Shown here one piece after another: positions 32,546 through 43,777 of a stretch of 64,000 bases of DNA. Both the position numbers and the translations under genes were made by a program. The stretch is from Trichomonas vaginalis G3 (taxonomy: Eukaryota; Parabasalia; Trichomonadida; Trichomonadidae), in the NCBI RefSeq assembly GCF_026262505.1, contig NC_067207.1, positions 3,666,252-3,730,251 of the forward strand, read 5' to 3'. The first letter of the stretch is position 1. Each line of letters opens with the position of its first letter. The notes under the pieces were generated by a model. The model was not told the origin of the DNA and did no database searches. It worked only from the letters and a program-made list of their open reading frames with translations.

Positions 32546-32708
32546 AATTATTTTTGAATAACTGAAGGTGTCACCACGTCACCGTGTGTCACCAGGTTAA
32601 TTAACTTCTCTTAAAAATGATGACAACATGACATTTAGACAACAGTCCAGGAAATTTGATGCAGTCCAAAAATAAAGTTAGTTTTAAAATTATTTTTATT
32701 TTTTTATT
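32546..32708 (+). repeat. Polinton intergenic repeat, copy B
   Basis: It repeats copy A from the GTCAC cluster through the tract ending in TTTTTATTTTTTTATT, directly upstream of the primase-helicase region, so two genes share almost the same upstream region. Confidence 0.85.
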
Positions 32709-32717
32709 CCTATATAA

Positions 32718-34918
32718 ATGACAGCAACAAACAACAACAGCAACTATATCGTTTCTGATGAAAAAGTTATTGATTCATTAGCTGAGGAATTAGTTGTGGC
32801 AGAAACTAAAACCCTCAACGAAAGAATTGGTGAAAACAAGATTGATTTGCATAACTACCTCAAACACGATGGAGGAAGAGGAAGGAAAACTGGTATGGCT
32901 TTATTAGTAAATAAAATTTCAAATTTAACGATTATAGATGTTGATATCAATAAATCGTACAATGATGAACTTAAAGAAACAGTTAGAAAAGATATTTTAT
33001 CAAAACTTTCGGATAAAGATGTTATCGTTAAAACCGCTTCAGGAGGTCTTCACATTTATTGCAACACTAATTTCTTCTATTCAGTTTCGAACAGAATGAT
33101 TAAATGTTATTCATGCAATGATTATGATATTGACATAATGACTTCTATGGATGATTCAAAGCGTTCTTTAGTAGTTATGGCTGATTCAAGAGTTCGCAAG
33201 AATGCAACAGAACCAATCAAAACATACTCATTCATTCGTGGAAGTTACGACTCGACCATAACCAGAACAGTGAATGATATATTAAATGATTTGAATATTA
33301 AGGTAAGAGTTGAACAGAAGAACGAAGAAATAAAGACTATTATGAATGAAAACAAAGATGTAAACATTGACGATAAACTTGCCCAGAGCATAGTTGATGG
33401 CATCAGTGATTTTGAAGTACATAATGACGGTGGAAACATGAATTTAGAAAAAGAAGTTACATTATTCACACTGTTTCAAGCAATTAATTCGTTACCTAAT
33501 CATTTAATTAATGAAGCATACGATAACGTTTATAACTTCTGCAATTTAACTGAAAATGCAAAAAGTAATTTTGAAAAAGCACGTAGTAGATATGCACATT
33601 TAATGACTTCTCCATTTGTTTTAGTGAAGATTCTAAAACTATATCAAAAAGAATATTATGATGAATACGTTTTACCTTTATTACGTAAGCCAAAAATAAC
33701 ATTTGATATAAAACTTGATAACAGATATTAGACGCAAGGCTGAAAATCATCAGTATAAAAACAGTTCTGAAGTAATTGAGGATTTATCACGTGTAATCCG
33801 TTTTGTAGATTGTGGAAACAAATATTTCATTCAAAAGGACTATAATATCCACGACAAAATGAATCAAATATCATTCGTTCTTCAATCAAACATGAAAGAG
33901 TCACTTAAAATGATTAAATTATTTAAAGAAGAAGGTAAAACCATAACAGCATGGGACGTACTACTAAATCAATTATCCTCATTAACCGTTAAGGGTGTTT
34001 GCTTTAAATCTGATTCTCCAGATGTTTTCTCAACGTTTCAGTGTTATAAATACAACGTTCTCGAAAAACCAGATTACTCAAAAATTGAAAAGTTTATGAA
34101 TTTCATTAAAGAAGCCATTTGTGATAATAATGATGAAGTGTATAAATACCTTCTCGGCTGGATTGCATCAATGATTCAACATCCTGGAATCAAGAATGAA
34201 ACAGCAATTATTTTGAAAGGACTTCAGGGAACAGGTAAAAACAGATTTACAGACATTATTTCTGAACTTCTCGCCGGTTATTCATGTAAAAACATTGCTG
34301 AAATAAGTGAGCTAACGGGTAATTTCAATTCAGTAGTTGAGAATAAAATGTTTCTTGTACTTAATGAACTCAAGAATGTAGGTGAAGACAGACTCGCAAA
34401 CTTCAACGCTTTGAAATCAATTATTACGGATAATCAAATAAGAATTAATGAAAAGAATCAACCCAGAAGAACTGCTCAGAATGTTGCCAATTTCATTTTG
34501 GTAACTAATAACGTCTACCCTGTCAAAATTGAAGTTGGAGACAGAAGATACGTAGTTTTAAGAGTTAATGGTAAATTCAAGGGTCAATTTGATTATTTCA
34601 AGAATTTAATGGATTCATGCACAAAGGAATTTTATGATAATTTACTGACGTATTTTATGCAATATGACCTTTCATCATTTAATGTACGAATCATACCGAT
34701 GACTGAAGCCAAACAAGATTTAATGAATTATCAACAAATCCTTTAGATGAATGGATAAATACACATTATGATGAATTGTGTGCAGGTATGACGTGTAAAA
34801 TGCTCTATGCTACAAAACCATCAGACATGAAAGACAAAAACTTTCAAATGAGCATTAAGGATAAATGTGATAGGAAACAGAGAAGAATAGATGGTAAACA
34901 AACATGGTGTTATGTTTG
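32718..34918 (+). pseudogene. Polinton primase-helicase region, broken
   Basis: The first part resembles a primase-like (archaeo-eukaryotic/Prim-Pol type) domain; the second has a superfamily 3 helicase signature, GLQGTGKN as Walker A and a following acidic VLNELK block, with a conserved VTNN motif further on. Together these suggest a D5-like primase-helicase for element replication. It is treated as a fossil with a small number of breaks. Confidence 0.75.
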
Positions 34919-35081
34919 AAAGAAGAATGAAAGGATTATATAAACAGGTTGAACCAAACGATAATGAGGATTCATTTACTGACGATGAAATACCTGTAAA
35001 TGAGCCGCTAAGCGGCGAGACCTGAAGGTCTTGCAGTATAAAGTATGATTGGAATTTATTTTTGCATTAATCCTGCTGTGA

Positions 35082-35298
35082 TGTCTAAATGTCATGTTGT
35101 CATCATTTTTAAAAGAAGTTAATTAACCAGGTGACACATGGTGACGTAGTGACACCTTCAGTTATTCAAAAATAATTCATAAATGCCTTCCCTTTCGTAC
35201 CTGTTGTCTAAATGTCATGTTGTCATCATTTTTAAAAGAAGTTAATTAACCAGGTGACACATGGTGACGTAGTGACACCTTCAGTTATTCAAAAATAA
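35082..35298 (-). repeat. Polinton intergenic repeat, tandem inverse copies C and D
   Basis: Two copies in tandem, 35082-35184 and 35205-35298, inverse to copies A and B. Each has three GTGAC motifs at 10- and 8-bp spacing and TTAATTAA. They lie in the non-coding stretch between the helicase region and the right-hand gene block. Confidence 0.85.
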
Positions 35299-35383
35299 AT
35301 TTTCTTATCATTCATATTAACTAAAGATGAACTTAATAAAATGATGATAAAATAACTGATAACAAAATTTTATTTTTATATAA

Positions 35384-35893
35384 ATGGATACCCCACAAGC
35401 TCAAAATTTACCACGAATCATAACAAGGGAGGAAATGATAAAAATGATGCAAGAACTAATTAAAAACAACAAACCACGAAAACCGAGAAGATGCGGTTAT
35501 GCAGTAATGATGGAAAGAAGAACCCAGAAGGTTCGGCGTCTCGAAGAGACGTTGTCGAAGAGGAATAAAAATTAAATTTGGATTGAGTTTAAAAATTCAT
35601 CTTTATTAAATTCATCTCTTCCAATTAATTTATTTATTCTATTAAATTCTTTTATTTTTGCTTCACTCAGTTTAAGGATTGAACGGTAAGTTTCTAATTT
35701 TTCGATTATTTCTTTCCTCTCTTTATCGTTTTCAGTTCCTTTAGTTTTATGGGCATCAGCCCCGCCGCAGTGCGGCTTCTTTTTGTAATAGCATATTTTT
35801 GATTTAATTCTGTTTAGTTTCTTTTTTATATTCATTGTCTGGACTCTGAATCTTAATTGAATCAGGACTCTTGGATGCTTCGTTGTCACTCAT
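35384..35893. pseudogene. Small Polinton frames near the element's centre
   Basis: A plus-strand frame of 63 codons with a basic PRKPRRCGY segment and a facing minus-strand Lys/Glu-rich frame of about 100 codons end within a few bases of each other. Neither is recognised, and the second looks broken. They lie where transcription switches from plus to minus strand. Confidence 0.4.
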
Positions 35894-36019
35894 TTCTTAC
35901 GAAATAAAAAAATTAAATATTATTTAAATATAATGGAGTAATAAAATAAATCGGAATTTCTATTAATTTATTGTCAACTTCAACTAATGCATTGCCGTTA
36001 ATATATCTAACAAATTCAG

Positions 36020-37501
36020 CTATTGTTCAAATCTTCGTCTTCTTTTTGTCATTGATTTATCAGTTTTTCCATAATCGAGATGAATCAAAACTTTATCCCC
36101 TTGTTTAAAATTCATGAGCCCCGAATTAATTTGTTCACGTTTAACATCATTTAACCTTTCCATTTGCTTTCTAATATATTCCCATTCTTTTGAAATATCA
36201 TTTTTCATTTCCACTGGTTTCATGTTTATAGTTCTATGCCATGTATTATTGTAATAATATACTAACTGCTGTATGATGGAGTCATGATTTCCATATCCCA
36301 GTATATCTGACCGTTAACCCCTAACGCATCTCTAAGAGTTCTCATTACCGCATCAACTATTTTATTATGAAACGTATATGGAGAAGATGAGAAGTAAAAA
36401 TTAATTTGTGGAAATAATGAGCCATAGCTGCCTGAAATCCTTTATCACCATCACCCCTTATATTATCTACTCTTTCATGATCTAGTAAGTATTGAATAGC
36501 TCTTCTTGTTTCCTGTTCTGTTTTCCCTTTCACTGGAATGCAATATAAATATCTAGTGTTAATGTTAATGGCAAATAAATAAGTAACGTTTCCTTTTGAA
36601 TATTCCAGATGATCGATTTCGTATGAATATGGATATGGTGCAAATGAAGGGCGACTAAATTTTTCCTTTAACGGTTGAATTTTTGGGTCGGTTGGTTTAT
36701 TTAATATCTTGAAATCCTTTTTAAAATCTTTTTGCTTCTTTAATGTTTGAAATGGATATAATAAAGTGAATGATGAAGGATTAACTGAAGGAGGAGTACT
36801 ACCGTTGGAGGTTTTGGTGTTGTAAGTGGTTTAATTTTATCTGCTTTGATTTTGGATGATGAAGTTTTAGTTGTTGATTTTCCTTTCATTAATTCTGGAT
36901 GTATTCTATTCATTTGTTTTAAATATGCTGTATATAAAGGTTTGATATACTTTCCCGCTTCGAGTTTATGTTGAAGGATGAATTCCAAAAGTTGATCTTC
37001 ATTTAAAAGTCGGGCTGAATATGGTTTAACTAATGAATCATAAATTAAAGCTTGTGCTTCAGTTATGGTCTGAAGGACCTGGGCGTTTTGCACCTTTAGC
37101 TGTTGAACATTTGCTACTTTCTCTTTTGGTGTTGTTTTCGGCTTTTTCTTCTTTTGTTTTTTTCCCTTTGGTTTTTGCGGCTCAGGATTATATAATTTAT
37201 ATAATTCATCAATATTTTCTTCTGTTAATACTTTATTTTTGAAATCTTTCAACTGTTTAAGTTGTGATTTAGTTTTTCCCTTTGTATATTCATTATTTTT
37301 AATTTTGTCTTTAATTTCAGAAATTATTTTATCATGATATTTCAAAATTTCATTTTTATAATATGGATAATAATAATCCATATCATCACCTGTTATATTT
37401 TTATTATGTTTTTGGAGATATGATTTTAATTCATAATAATTAAGAAAATTTTGATTAAGTACTAAATCATCAATTAAATTTTCTAAATCTGCGTTATCCA
37501 T
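36020..37501 (-). pseudogene. INT: Polinton retroviral-type integrase region, broken
   Basis: Pieces of an rve-type integrase core are readable (sequence around TRYLYCIPVKGKTEQET and RGDGDKGF), followed by a basic C-terminal region with a KVLIHLDYGK motif, and preceded by a long Lys-rich helical extension. This is the enzyme that gives Polintons their 6-bp target duplication. Treated as a fossil with a few breaks. Confidence 0.75.
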
Positions 37502-37525
37502 TTATATAAAAATAAAATAAATGTT

Positions 37526-37996
37526 TTAAGGGTGCCCACCTCTTTGAATCATAGTATCAAAACCATTATTTACATATTGAATCGCATCATTAACGGTTCC
37601 TCCTTCTAAAACAGTATCAAATGGTGGAGTCCAGATTTCCTGATGATGATCATAAAATCCAGCAAAATTAACCGTATTATTAGGTAAAATATGAATCTCA
37701 GCGGTATATCTTCTATCTAAATTTGGATGCCTTATATGTATACCATTACTGCCCGGATAAAATCTCAAACCTTGATTTTGTTGACGCATCAAATTATTGA
37801 AATTTCTTTCTTCAGGGGTGAATGTTCTTCTCCGTTGTGGTGGTGGTGGTGGTTGTTGATGCTGTGGTGGTTGTTGATGCGGCTGTTGATGCTGTGGTGG
37901 GATTTGAAAAATTCGTTGTGGTTGATTATTTGGAATCTGAAAGTTAAAACCATTTGGTATAAATCGATTTGGTTCCTTTTGTCTCTTCTGTGGCAT
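37526..37996 (-). CDS. Gln/Pro-rich Polinton protein
   Basis: 156 residues. The first 60 are Gln, His and Pro runs encoded by simple CAN/CCN repeats, then a folded-looking region of about 90 residues with aromatic and Gly positions. Unrecognised. It lies between the polymerase and integrase regions on the same strand. Confidence 0.55.
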   Translation of the reverse strand: MPQKRQKEPNRFIPNGFNFQIPNNQPQRIFQIPPQHQQPHQQPPQHQQPPPPPQRRRTFTPEERNFNNLMRQQNQGLRFYPGSNGIHIRHPNLDRRYTAEIHILPNNTVNFAGFYDHHQEIWTPPFDTVLEGGTVNDAIQYVNNGFDTMIQRGGHP

Positions 37997-38024
37997 TTCA
38001 TTAAAAATAAAATTTTAAATTGTA

Positions 38025-41000
38025 TTAAATAAATGGCATACAACATCCATTTTCACAACATACAGCCTTAGTGTGTGCTCCTGTTAATGCAGTCTTACCG
38101 ATTGTTAAGCGAGTCATTGACCCGTTTTTAAGTTGTAAATTAATATTCTGACCATCAAATATCACTTTATCATTTATTATATCCAAATAATTTTTAGGTG
38201 TTAATTGTTTATTTTGTCGTAAACTAACACCTTTCATTTTTTGTGCAATCTTTTTAAAATCACTTCCATCAATTGAACCGTTGAATGATGTATAACACTT
38301 AGGGCATAAAGCAACCATGTTATCACCTTGTTTCTCAATTGCTAAACCCAATAACTTCTTCTCATGTGCTTTTTCTTCAGCTTTATTCTTTAATTTAGGT
38401 TTAAATTTCTCATCAAAACAGAAGAAATCAAATGGTGCGAATTTGAAAATGTTTTTATCATAAAATTGTTTATCGGTAACAATCGCCTGAAATGCTTGAG
38501 TGTTAGGAAGATTTGGGTCGCCAGCGATTGCCCAATAAGATGAATCAGTATCACCTTCAATGAAATGAAAACGATTAACATCCATGCATTTATACATAAA
38601 ATCATAAATGAAAACCAAATACCAGTATTTAGCATTATCTAAAGTGAAGAATGCCTCTTGTAAACATGTATCACATCTATAAAATCTATCTTTAAGCATC
38701 ACTTGATATGTATCCTCACCTATTTCTCTTATGTTTTTAAACTTATTTGACATACATGCAACGCGTGCCTTCTGTGCATTCATTATTTTAGTCTTTGCGT
38801 AATTTTGTGTATTCATTGCATCGTAACAATATGATCCATTAAGCGAAATCTTACAAAATAAACTTTTTCCTTTATTTCCTTCTAATTCAGCCTTTTGTCT
38901 TTCGTTCATAAATTTGTTCGCAAATTCATTAAAACAAGTGTTTTTAGTAAATGTTAAAATTGATTGAATGTCATCGATGATAAAATGAAATCTGTCTATT
39001 AGATACTAAAGATAATAAGAAGAAAATGGTTGATATATTGTTGTGTTGATGCTAACTGAGTTAATTTCCTCTGTTTCTGGTCAACTGGTAGATTGTTTGA
39101 TTTCATGTAATTATACATAAAACTGCCAATTGTTTTTTCATCTGTGATAATATCTAAGTTTCTTATTATCGGTAAAAAGTTTATGTAATCATTAATGTAT
39201 TTTTCATCAATGTGACCCTTTACTTCAGCCACGAATAAAGTATTTTTCTTCTTAATTATTCCCAGTGCTTTTGCTTTCTTTGTTGCTGTATCACAAAATG
39301 ATAAACACCATTCAATCTTCCCGGCATATACATTTTATGGTCAGTATATTGAATGAAATCATGAGGATTAGATGAAAATGATGAAGGATATAATGAATTA
39401 AAGTCAACACCAACGAAATGAGTCATAATGTTGGTGGTGTCCTCATTTGATACAGTTTTAGTTTCTGGATTATATGAAAGTTTATTAATGTGCGTGATTC
39501 CTTTAAGATTTACTCTATGTTGAACATTTGATAAACCACCAGTAATTCCATTACGGAGAATGTGATAAGCTTCAACTGAATCTAAAGTCATTGGTAAATT
39601 ATTTTTTAATGCATAATTTCTTAAATTGATTCTTAAACGTTGAACATCTTCATCTTTATTTGATTTTACGACATTGCAATAACAACACATTAACTGACAA
39701 TTTTCTTTAGTATGTGGTTTTTCATTATCGATTCTATCCAATGTTGGTTTATTTGCATATGTAAACGCTTTACCACACATTTTGCATTTAGATGAAAGGA
39801 TTATTAAATCGTGATAGTATTGAAAATCATCCATTGAAACATTATTTTTAGTATCCCTTTCTGCTTTTTCATCTTGTTTCTTATATGATTCAATTTTATA
39901 TTTCCAATACTTTTTCGTTAATTCAAAACTTGATTCTATCTCTTCCTCAGGATTTTTCATTAGGATTAAAGTCTTTATATGCTAAAGCGTAACGAATCAT
40001 TGAAGCATTCGATGATCAAGAAAGATTATGAAGCATATCAATTTTATAAACAAATGTTTCTTCAATAATTTTATCGATTGGGTCAATCATAATTTCAACA
40101 TCTTTATTGCAATAATGAATAAAATATTCTAATCTATTCTTAAAATTTTTAGCATCATTGAGATATATTTGATAATCACTATCTGATATAGTTTCTTGAG
40201 TTAATGCTGAATAAAATGAATCTTTCGTGAATGGTTCCACTTTATATAATTCTTCTTCGTAATTTTCCCACGTGATGAATTGATAAGGGAAAAAGGATTT
40301 AACACGTGTTTTATTGTTTCCGAAATCTTGAGTGAATTGGTCTAATGTCCCACCCGCTATATAATTTCTGATGTCAATAAATCTCAATTCATATGGAACG
40401 TTTGTTTTCTTTACAATAATTTGCTTAAATTGTGAAGATGAACCCAGCATTGATTTTATTTTCCATTTTGCAGTGTTTAAATCACGAAGAATTAAATTTA
40501 AATCAAACTTTCCCGAATTAAAACCTATGATATTCACTTTATTGAATTCCTCATCTAGAAGTTCTTTAAATGCTTCCTTCTGTTTTTCATTTAATGTATG
40601 GGACAAAGTCCCCGCCGTTTGCGGCTTCATTAATTCTTCATATTGTTCAATATTTGATTCAACAACTAATGAACAGGTTGAAATTAAAAACTCATTATAT
40701 TTTTCAACTTCTCTTAATTCCTTAATTTTTTCATCTATTTCATCTCTTATTTTTTTCAGTCTTTCAATTTCATTGTATTCATCATCTTTAATCCGTTCTT
40801 CATAATATTCGGGGAAAACATCAGGTTCTTTAGGTTTTTCTTCTTCAGATGTAGGATATAAGAAATTTATAACATCATCTTTATTCATTTTTCCATCATA
40901 ATCTAAATCATTTAATAACTCCGCAAATTTTTGACAATTTCTTAAATAATATTTATTAACTTCATAACCTACCTCCTCTAATATATCCTTTATTTCCTCG

Positions 41001-41077
41001 TTTGTGAATCCTAATTTTTTAACGTTGTTAGTTTTGACGCTCATTTCATACAAAATAAAAAATAAAATAATAAACAT
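38025..41077 (-). pseudogene. PolB: Polinton protein-primed DNA polymerase B region, broken
   Basis: Family B polymerase signatures are readable in order: an exonuclease-type FNSGKFDLN motif, YCNKDVEIM (ExoIII type), the motif A DFNSLYPSS, and motif C GDTDSS. Between the exonuclease and motif A parts lies a Cys-rich block resembling an HNH or zinc-binding module (CKMC...RIDN...CCYC). This is the protein-primed replicative polymerase of Polintons. Treated as a fossil with about three breaks. Confidence 0.85.
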
Positions 41078-41164
41078 AACTAAGTTTTAATTTTTCGTAA
41101 GAAGTTTATTTTATTTTTATATATAAATCATTCTTAAGGTCAAACAGACTTCTTGTTTTTATAT

Positions 41165-41573
41165 GAATTCCATCCTCTTTAATGTCATCAATGATTTCCA
41201 TTTCATTATTTTCAATTTCTTCTTCTCGTTTATGAGGTCTTTGATTATGACTCCATTGATTCCATGAAATTAAATATTCTTTATCATTATATTTATACCT
41301 CATTAGCTTATTTTGGCTTTCATATTCATTTAATAATTCACAATCTTCATTTTTAAATTGATATTTAACCCATTCAGGATTTAAACAATGTTTAATTAAT
41401 CGCGGAATATCTGACATCATCTATATATAGCTTCTTTTATAAAAGATAAAAAAATAAATTATTTTAAAATTAATGTTAATTTTTTTAATGATTTATAAAT
41501 AAATATATTTTAATGCATCGTCTATATATAGATGTAACAAAAAAAGTCACTAAACCCGTCCGCATATACTACT
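41165..41573 (-). repeat. Right 409-bp terminal inverted repeat of the Polinton
   Basis: It mirrors the left repeat base for base by eye. It carries the opening domain of the terminal gene (open frame about 41106-41420, minus strand), whose sequence leaves the left-end gene exactly where the repeat ends. Confidence 0.95.
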
Positions 41574-41710
41574 AATTCAAAAATTGTGATAACATATTTA
41601 TAGTTAATGAAATAGATCATTATACAAATACGAACAAAATCTAAATCGAAAATTACGAACGTCTATTTTTTGACAAACCTTATGACAATTTAAATCTGTA
41701 TTGACCAGCT

Positions 41711-42760
41711 GTAATGCATGAAAAATAGCGTGACTTCATTTTTGACAGTTTACAAATGTAAAGTGTTGCATCCTTAAAAACTTGTAAATATATACATTCA
41801 TGAATTATCTTGTATATTAATTGAAAATCCATAAAACCCTAACAATATTTTTTTCTTAAAAAAAACTATAAAAATATAAATAAAATTAATCGTTAAATAA
41901 AAATATTTGATATTAGAATTTTATTGAAAAAATAAAAAACTTAATATTTTAAAGAAATACTTAAATACTTGAATGTTTTAACTTTTACATTATCATATAG
42001 ACTCTCAAATTATTAGCCATTTTGGCTGAGAACTATGGTCTGCGAGGTACATAGATAGAATCAGTACCTCGCAGACTATAGTTCTCTATATGGCGCCGAA
42101 AATTTTTGGTGAAATGTCGTCGCATTTCACCAAAAATTTTTCGGCGCCATAGGAAGAATTGGAGGGTGTGAGATACTATTACATGCTATAGTACTCACAC
42201 CCTCCAACTCCCAATCAAAATCGCATAAAATTTGCTACTTATCTTCAGATTACCTCCCATTATAAAATATATCATTGCTATCTCATTGTACTATATTTCC
42301 ACCCTATTGTATTTAAAAATATAAAATTTTTTGATAATATTTTTTATATCTTGAATTTTCAAACAATATATTCACAGATAATATAATGGGAAATCTATCT
42401 CAACCTAGCCTTAAAGTACCAAACTCCTGCTTGCATTCTCACTCACAACTATTAAACATCCATCTCCAAAAAACTAAATTCTTCACAATTTTTTTAAAAT
42501 TGAGAACATAAAAAACGTATGCATTTAATAATTTAAGATACTAACAAATATTAAAAACTTCAAAATATCAGATAATAACGTTTTTCAATTAAAAAATATC
42601 ATTTTGCTTTTCAATTCGAACATAAATCTTAAATATTTTAATTAATATCTGATTTACAGCATTATTATCCATTTATAAATCTGACAAATAAATGACAAAA
42701 CCATCAGAAATAGTGTCACTTTTTGTCAAAAGTGAAGTCACACTATTTTTCATGCACAAC
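41711..42760. mobile_element. 1.05-kb non-autonomous DNA element with inverted ends and three hairpins
   Basis: Inverted ends of about 35 bp (GT[AT][AG]TGCATGAAAAATAG followed by YGTGACTTCAYTTTTGACA) bound the element, with a direct repeat ACCAGCT at 41704-41710 and 42761-42767 (7 bp, or 8 with one mismatch). There is no coding capacity. A subterminal foldback lies near the right end. Family uncertain (hAT or Mutator-like). Confidence 0.75.
42028..42205. repeat. Three consecutive strong hairpins
   Basis: Stem-loops at 42028-42086 (23-bp stem), 42090-42150 (27-bp stem with one bulge, ATGGCGCCG ends) and 42161-42205 (about 18-bp stem, GGAGGGTGTGAG arms). They are unrelated in sequence, each nearly perfect, and abut within 3-10 nt. 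Confidence 0.9.
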
Positions 42761-43230
42761 ACCAGCTATTCAAAAATTTAAATTGTTAGAACTCACCATA
42801 AAAAGTTTGGATTATTAATAAGCACTGCTAGAAAGCCTTTTATTTTTTTACTATATAAAATTGTGGAGATGCATTTTTTCCCCAAAGAAGGGAACTTATA
42901 TATTACACTATATATATCATAATAATTCCTATTGATAAAATTTTCTTTTATCCCCAAAACGATTTTTAACGAATTGTTTAATAAGTCTTGTTCTAATAGG
43001 TTCACGATTGGATTAAATTCAAATCAATTTCAAAATTTCTGAATCGCCATTAAGAAGAATTGTTTACTTGTGATAACAAAATTGAATACTTGTCAAATTT
43101 TTAATATGAATTCATTTTCAAAAGTTTTATATCATAAATAATGAAGTACTATAAACATCAAGTAGAAATATATAATCCAAATTTTGAAGTTAATTGTAAA
43201 AAATTTCAATTATAATCATAAATAGCTGTA
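42761..43230. other. AT-rich spacer, no gene seen
   Basis: Only short frames. TCATAAATA about 15 bases before the next ATG may be an initiator. Confidence 0.6.
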
Positions 43231-43647
43231 ATGCAAAACATCAGCAAAGCGGGATGGTGTTCCAAGGAAGGCGGACTTATTAAGTCTGTCAAGAGGAGAT
43301 GGTTCATCCTCGATGGCAATGTTTTACATTACTATACCAAAGATAGAGAAAAAGAAAAAGGTTCTATTCAAATTTCAGAAAACACGAAAGTTGGAAACGA
43401 TGAGTTCTATAAAATTCAGCCATGCTTCACAATATCGAGCGGAAAACAAACTTATAGGATTTTCCCAGATTCTATGGATGATAGAGATGATTGGATAAAA
43501 GTTATCAGAAAACTCTGCGATACAACATTTGCTTCCGAGACGGATGTTTACATTTCCGCAAGCCAAGAGTTTTATGAAAGATTCCCAATGGCTAGATCCG
43601 CTATTCGTAGAATGAGAGCAGCAAGGCGTCACTCTGCCAACATATAG
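43231..43647 (+). CDS. Small stand-alone PH-domain protein
   Basis: 138 residues, nearly all one pleckstrin homology domain (about 5-95): a GWCSKEGGLIKS start, KRRWFILDGNVLHYY on strands 2-3 with the basic residues that contact phosphoinositides, and the invariant C-terminal helix Trp in DRDDWIKVIRKL. A basic tail (RRMRAARRHS) follows. It probably binds membrane phosphoinositides as an adaptor. Intact, with its own short promoter. The PH domain of the kinase at 50712 is of the same general type. Confidence 0.9.
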   Translation: MQNISKAGWCSKEGGLIKSVKRRWFILDGNVLHYYTKDREKEKGSIQISENTKVGNDEFYKIQPCFTISSGKQTYRIFPDSMDDRDDWIKVIRKLCDTTFASETDVYISASQEFYERFPMARSAIRRMRAARRHSANI

Positions 43648-43777
43648 ACTAACTGTTTTATAGATAATAATATACTATGTCAAATTTATTGTTTTTAGAA
43701 ATTTTTCGGATAAAAAATATGAATTTAAAATTCATTTTTTAAAATTGAATCTACACATATTAATACTATTATTTTTG

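Larger units (their letters stand above)
20932..41573. mobile_element. Maverick/Polinton, ends whole, several genes broken
   Basis: This 20,642-bp element begins AGTAGTATATG and ends with its complement. It has 409-bp terminal inverted repeats that look identical by eye, and the 6-bp duplication AATTCA (20926-20931 and 41574-41579), as Polintons make. Its parts are a double-jelly-roll-type capsid protein, an FtsK/HerA-type packaging ATPase, several small virion-like proteins, a tail-fibre-like protein, a KilA-N protein, a primase-helicase region, a retroviral-type integrase region and a protein-primed family B DNA polymerase region. No adenovirus-type maturation protease was recognised. The long replication genes and a few others are broken, roughly six to ten breaks in all. 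Identical terminal repeats argue for a young insertion, perhaps of an already damaged copy. Confidence 0.96.

Noticed and set aside
20932-41573. An adenovirus-type maturation protease in the Polinton
   Set aside because: I looked for the His-Asp/Glu-Cys pattern in the small genes and did not find a convincing candidate.
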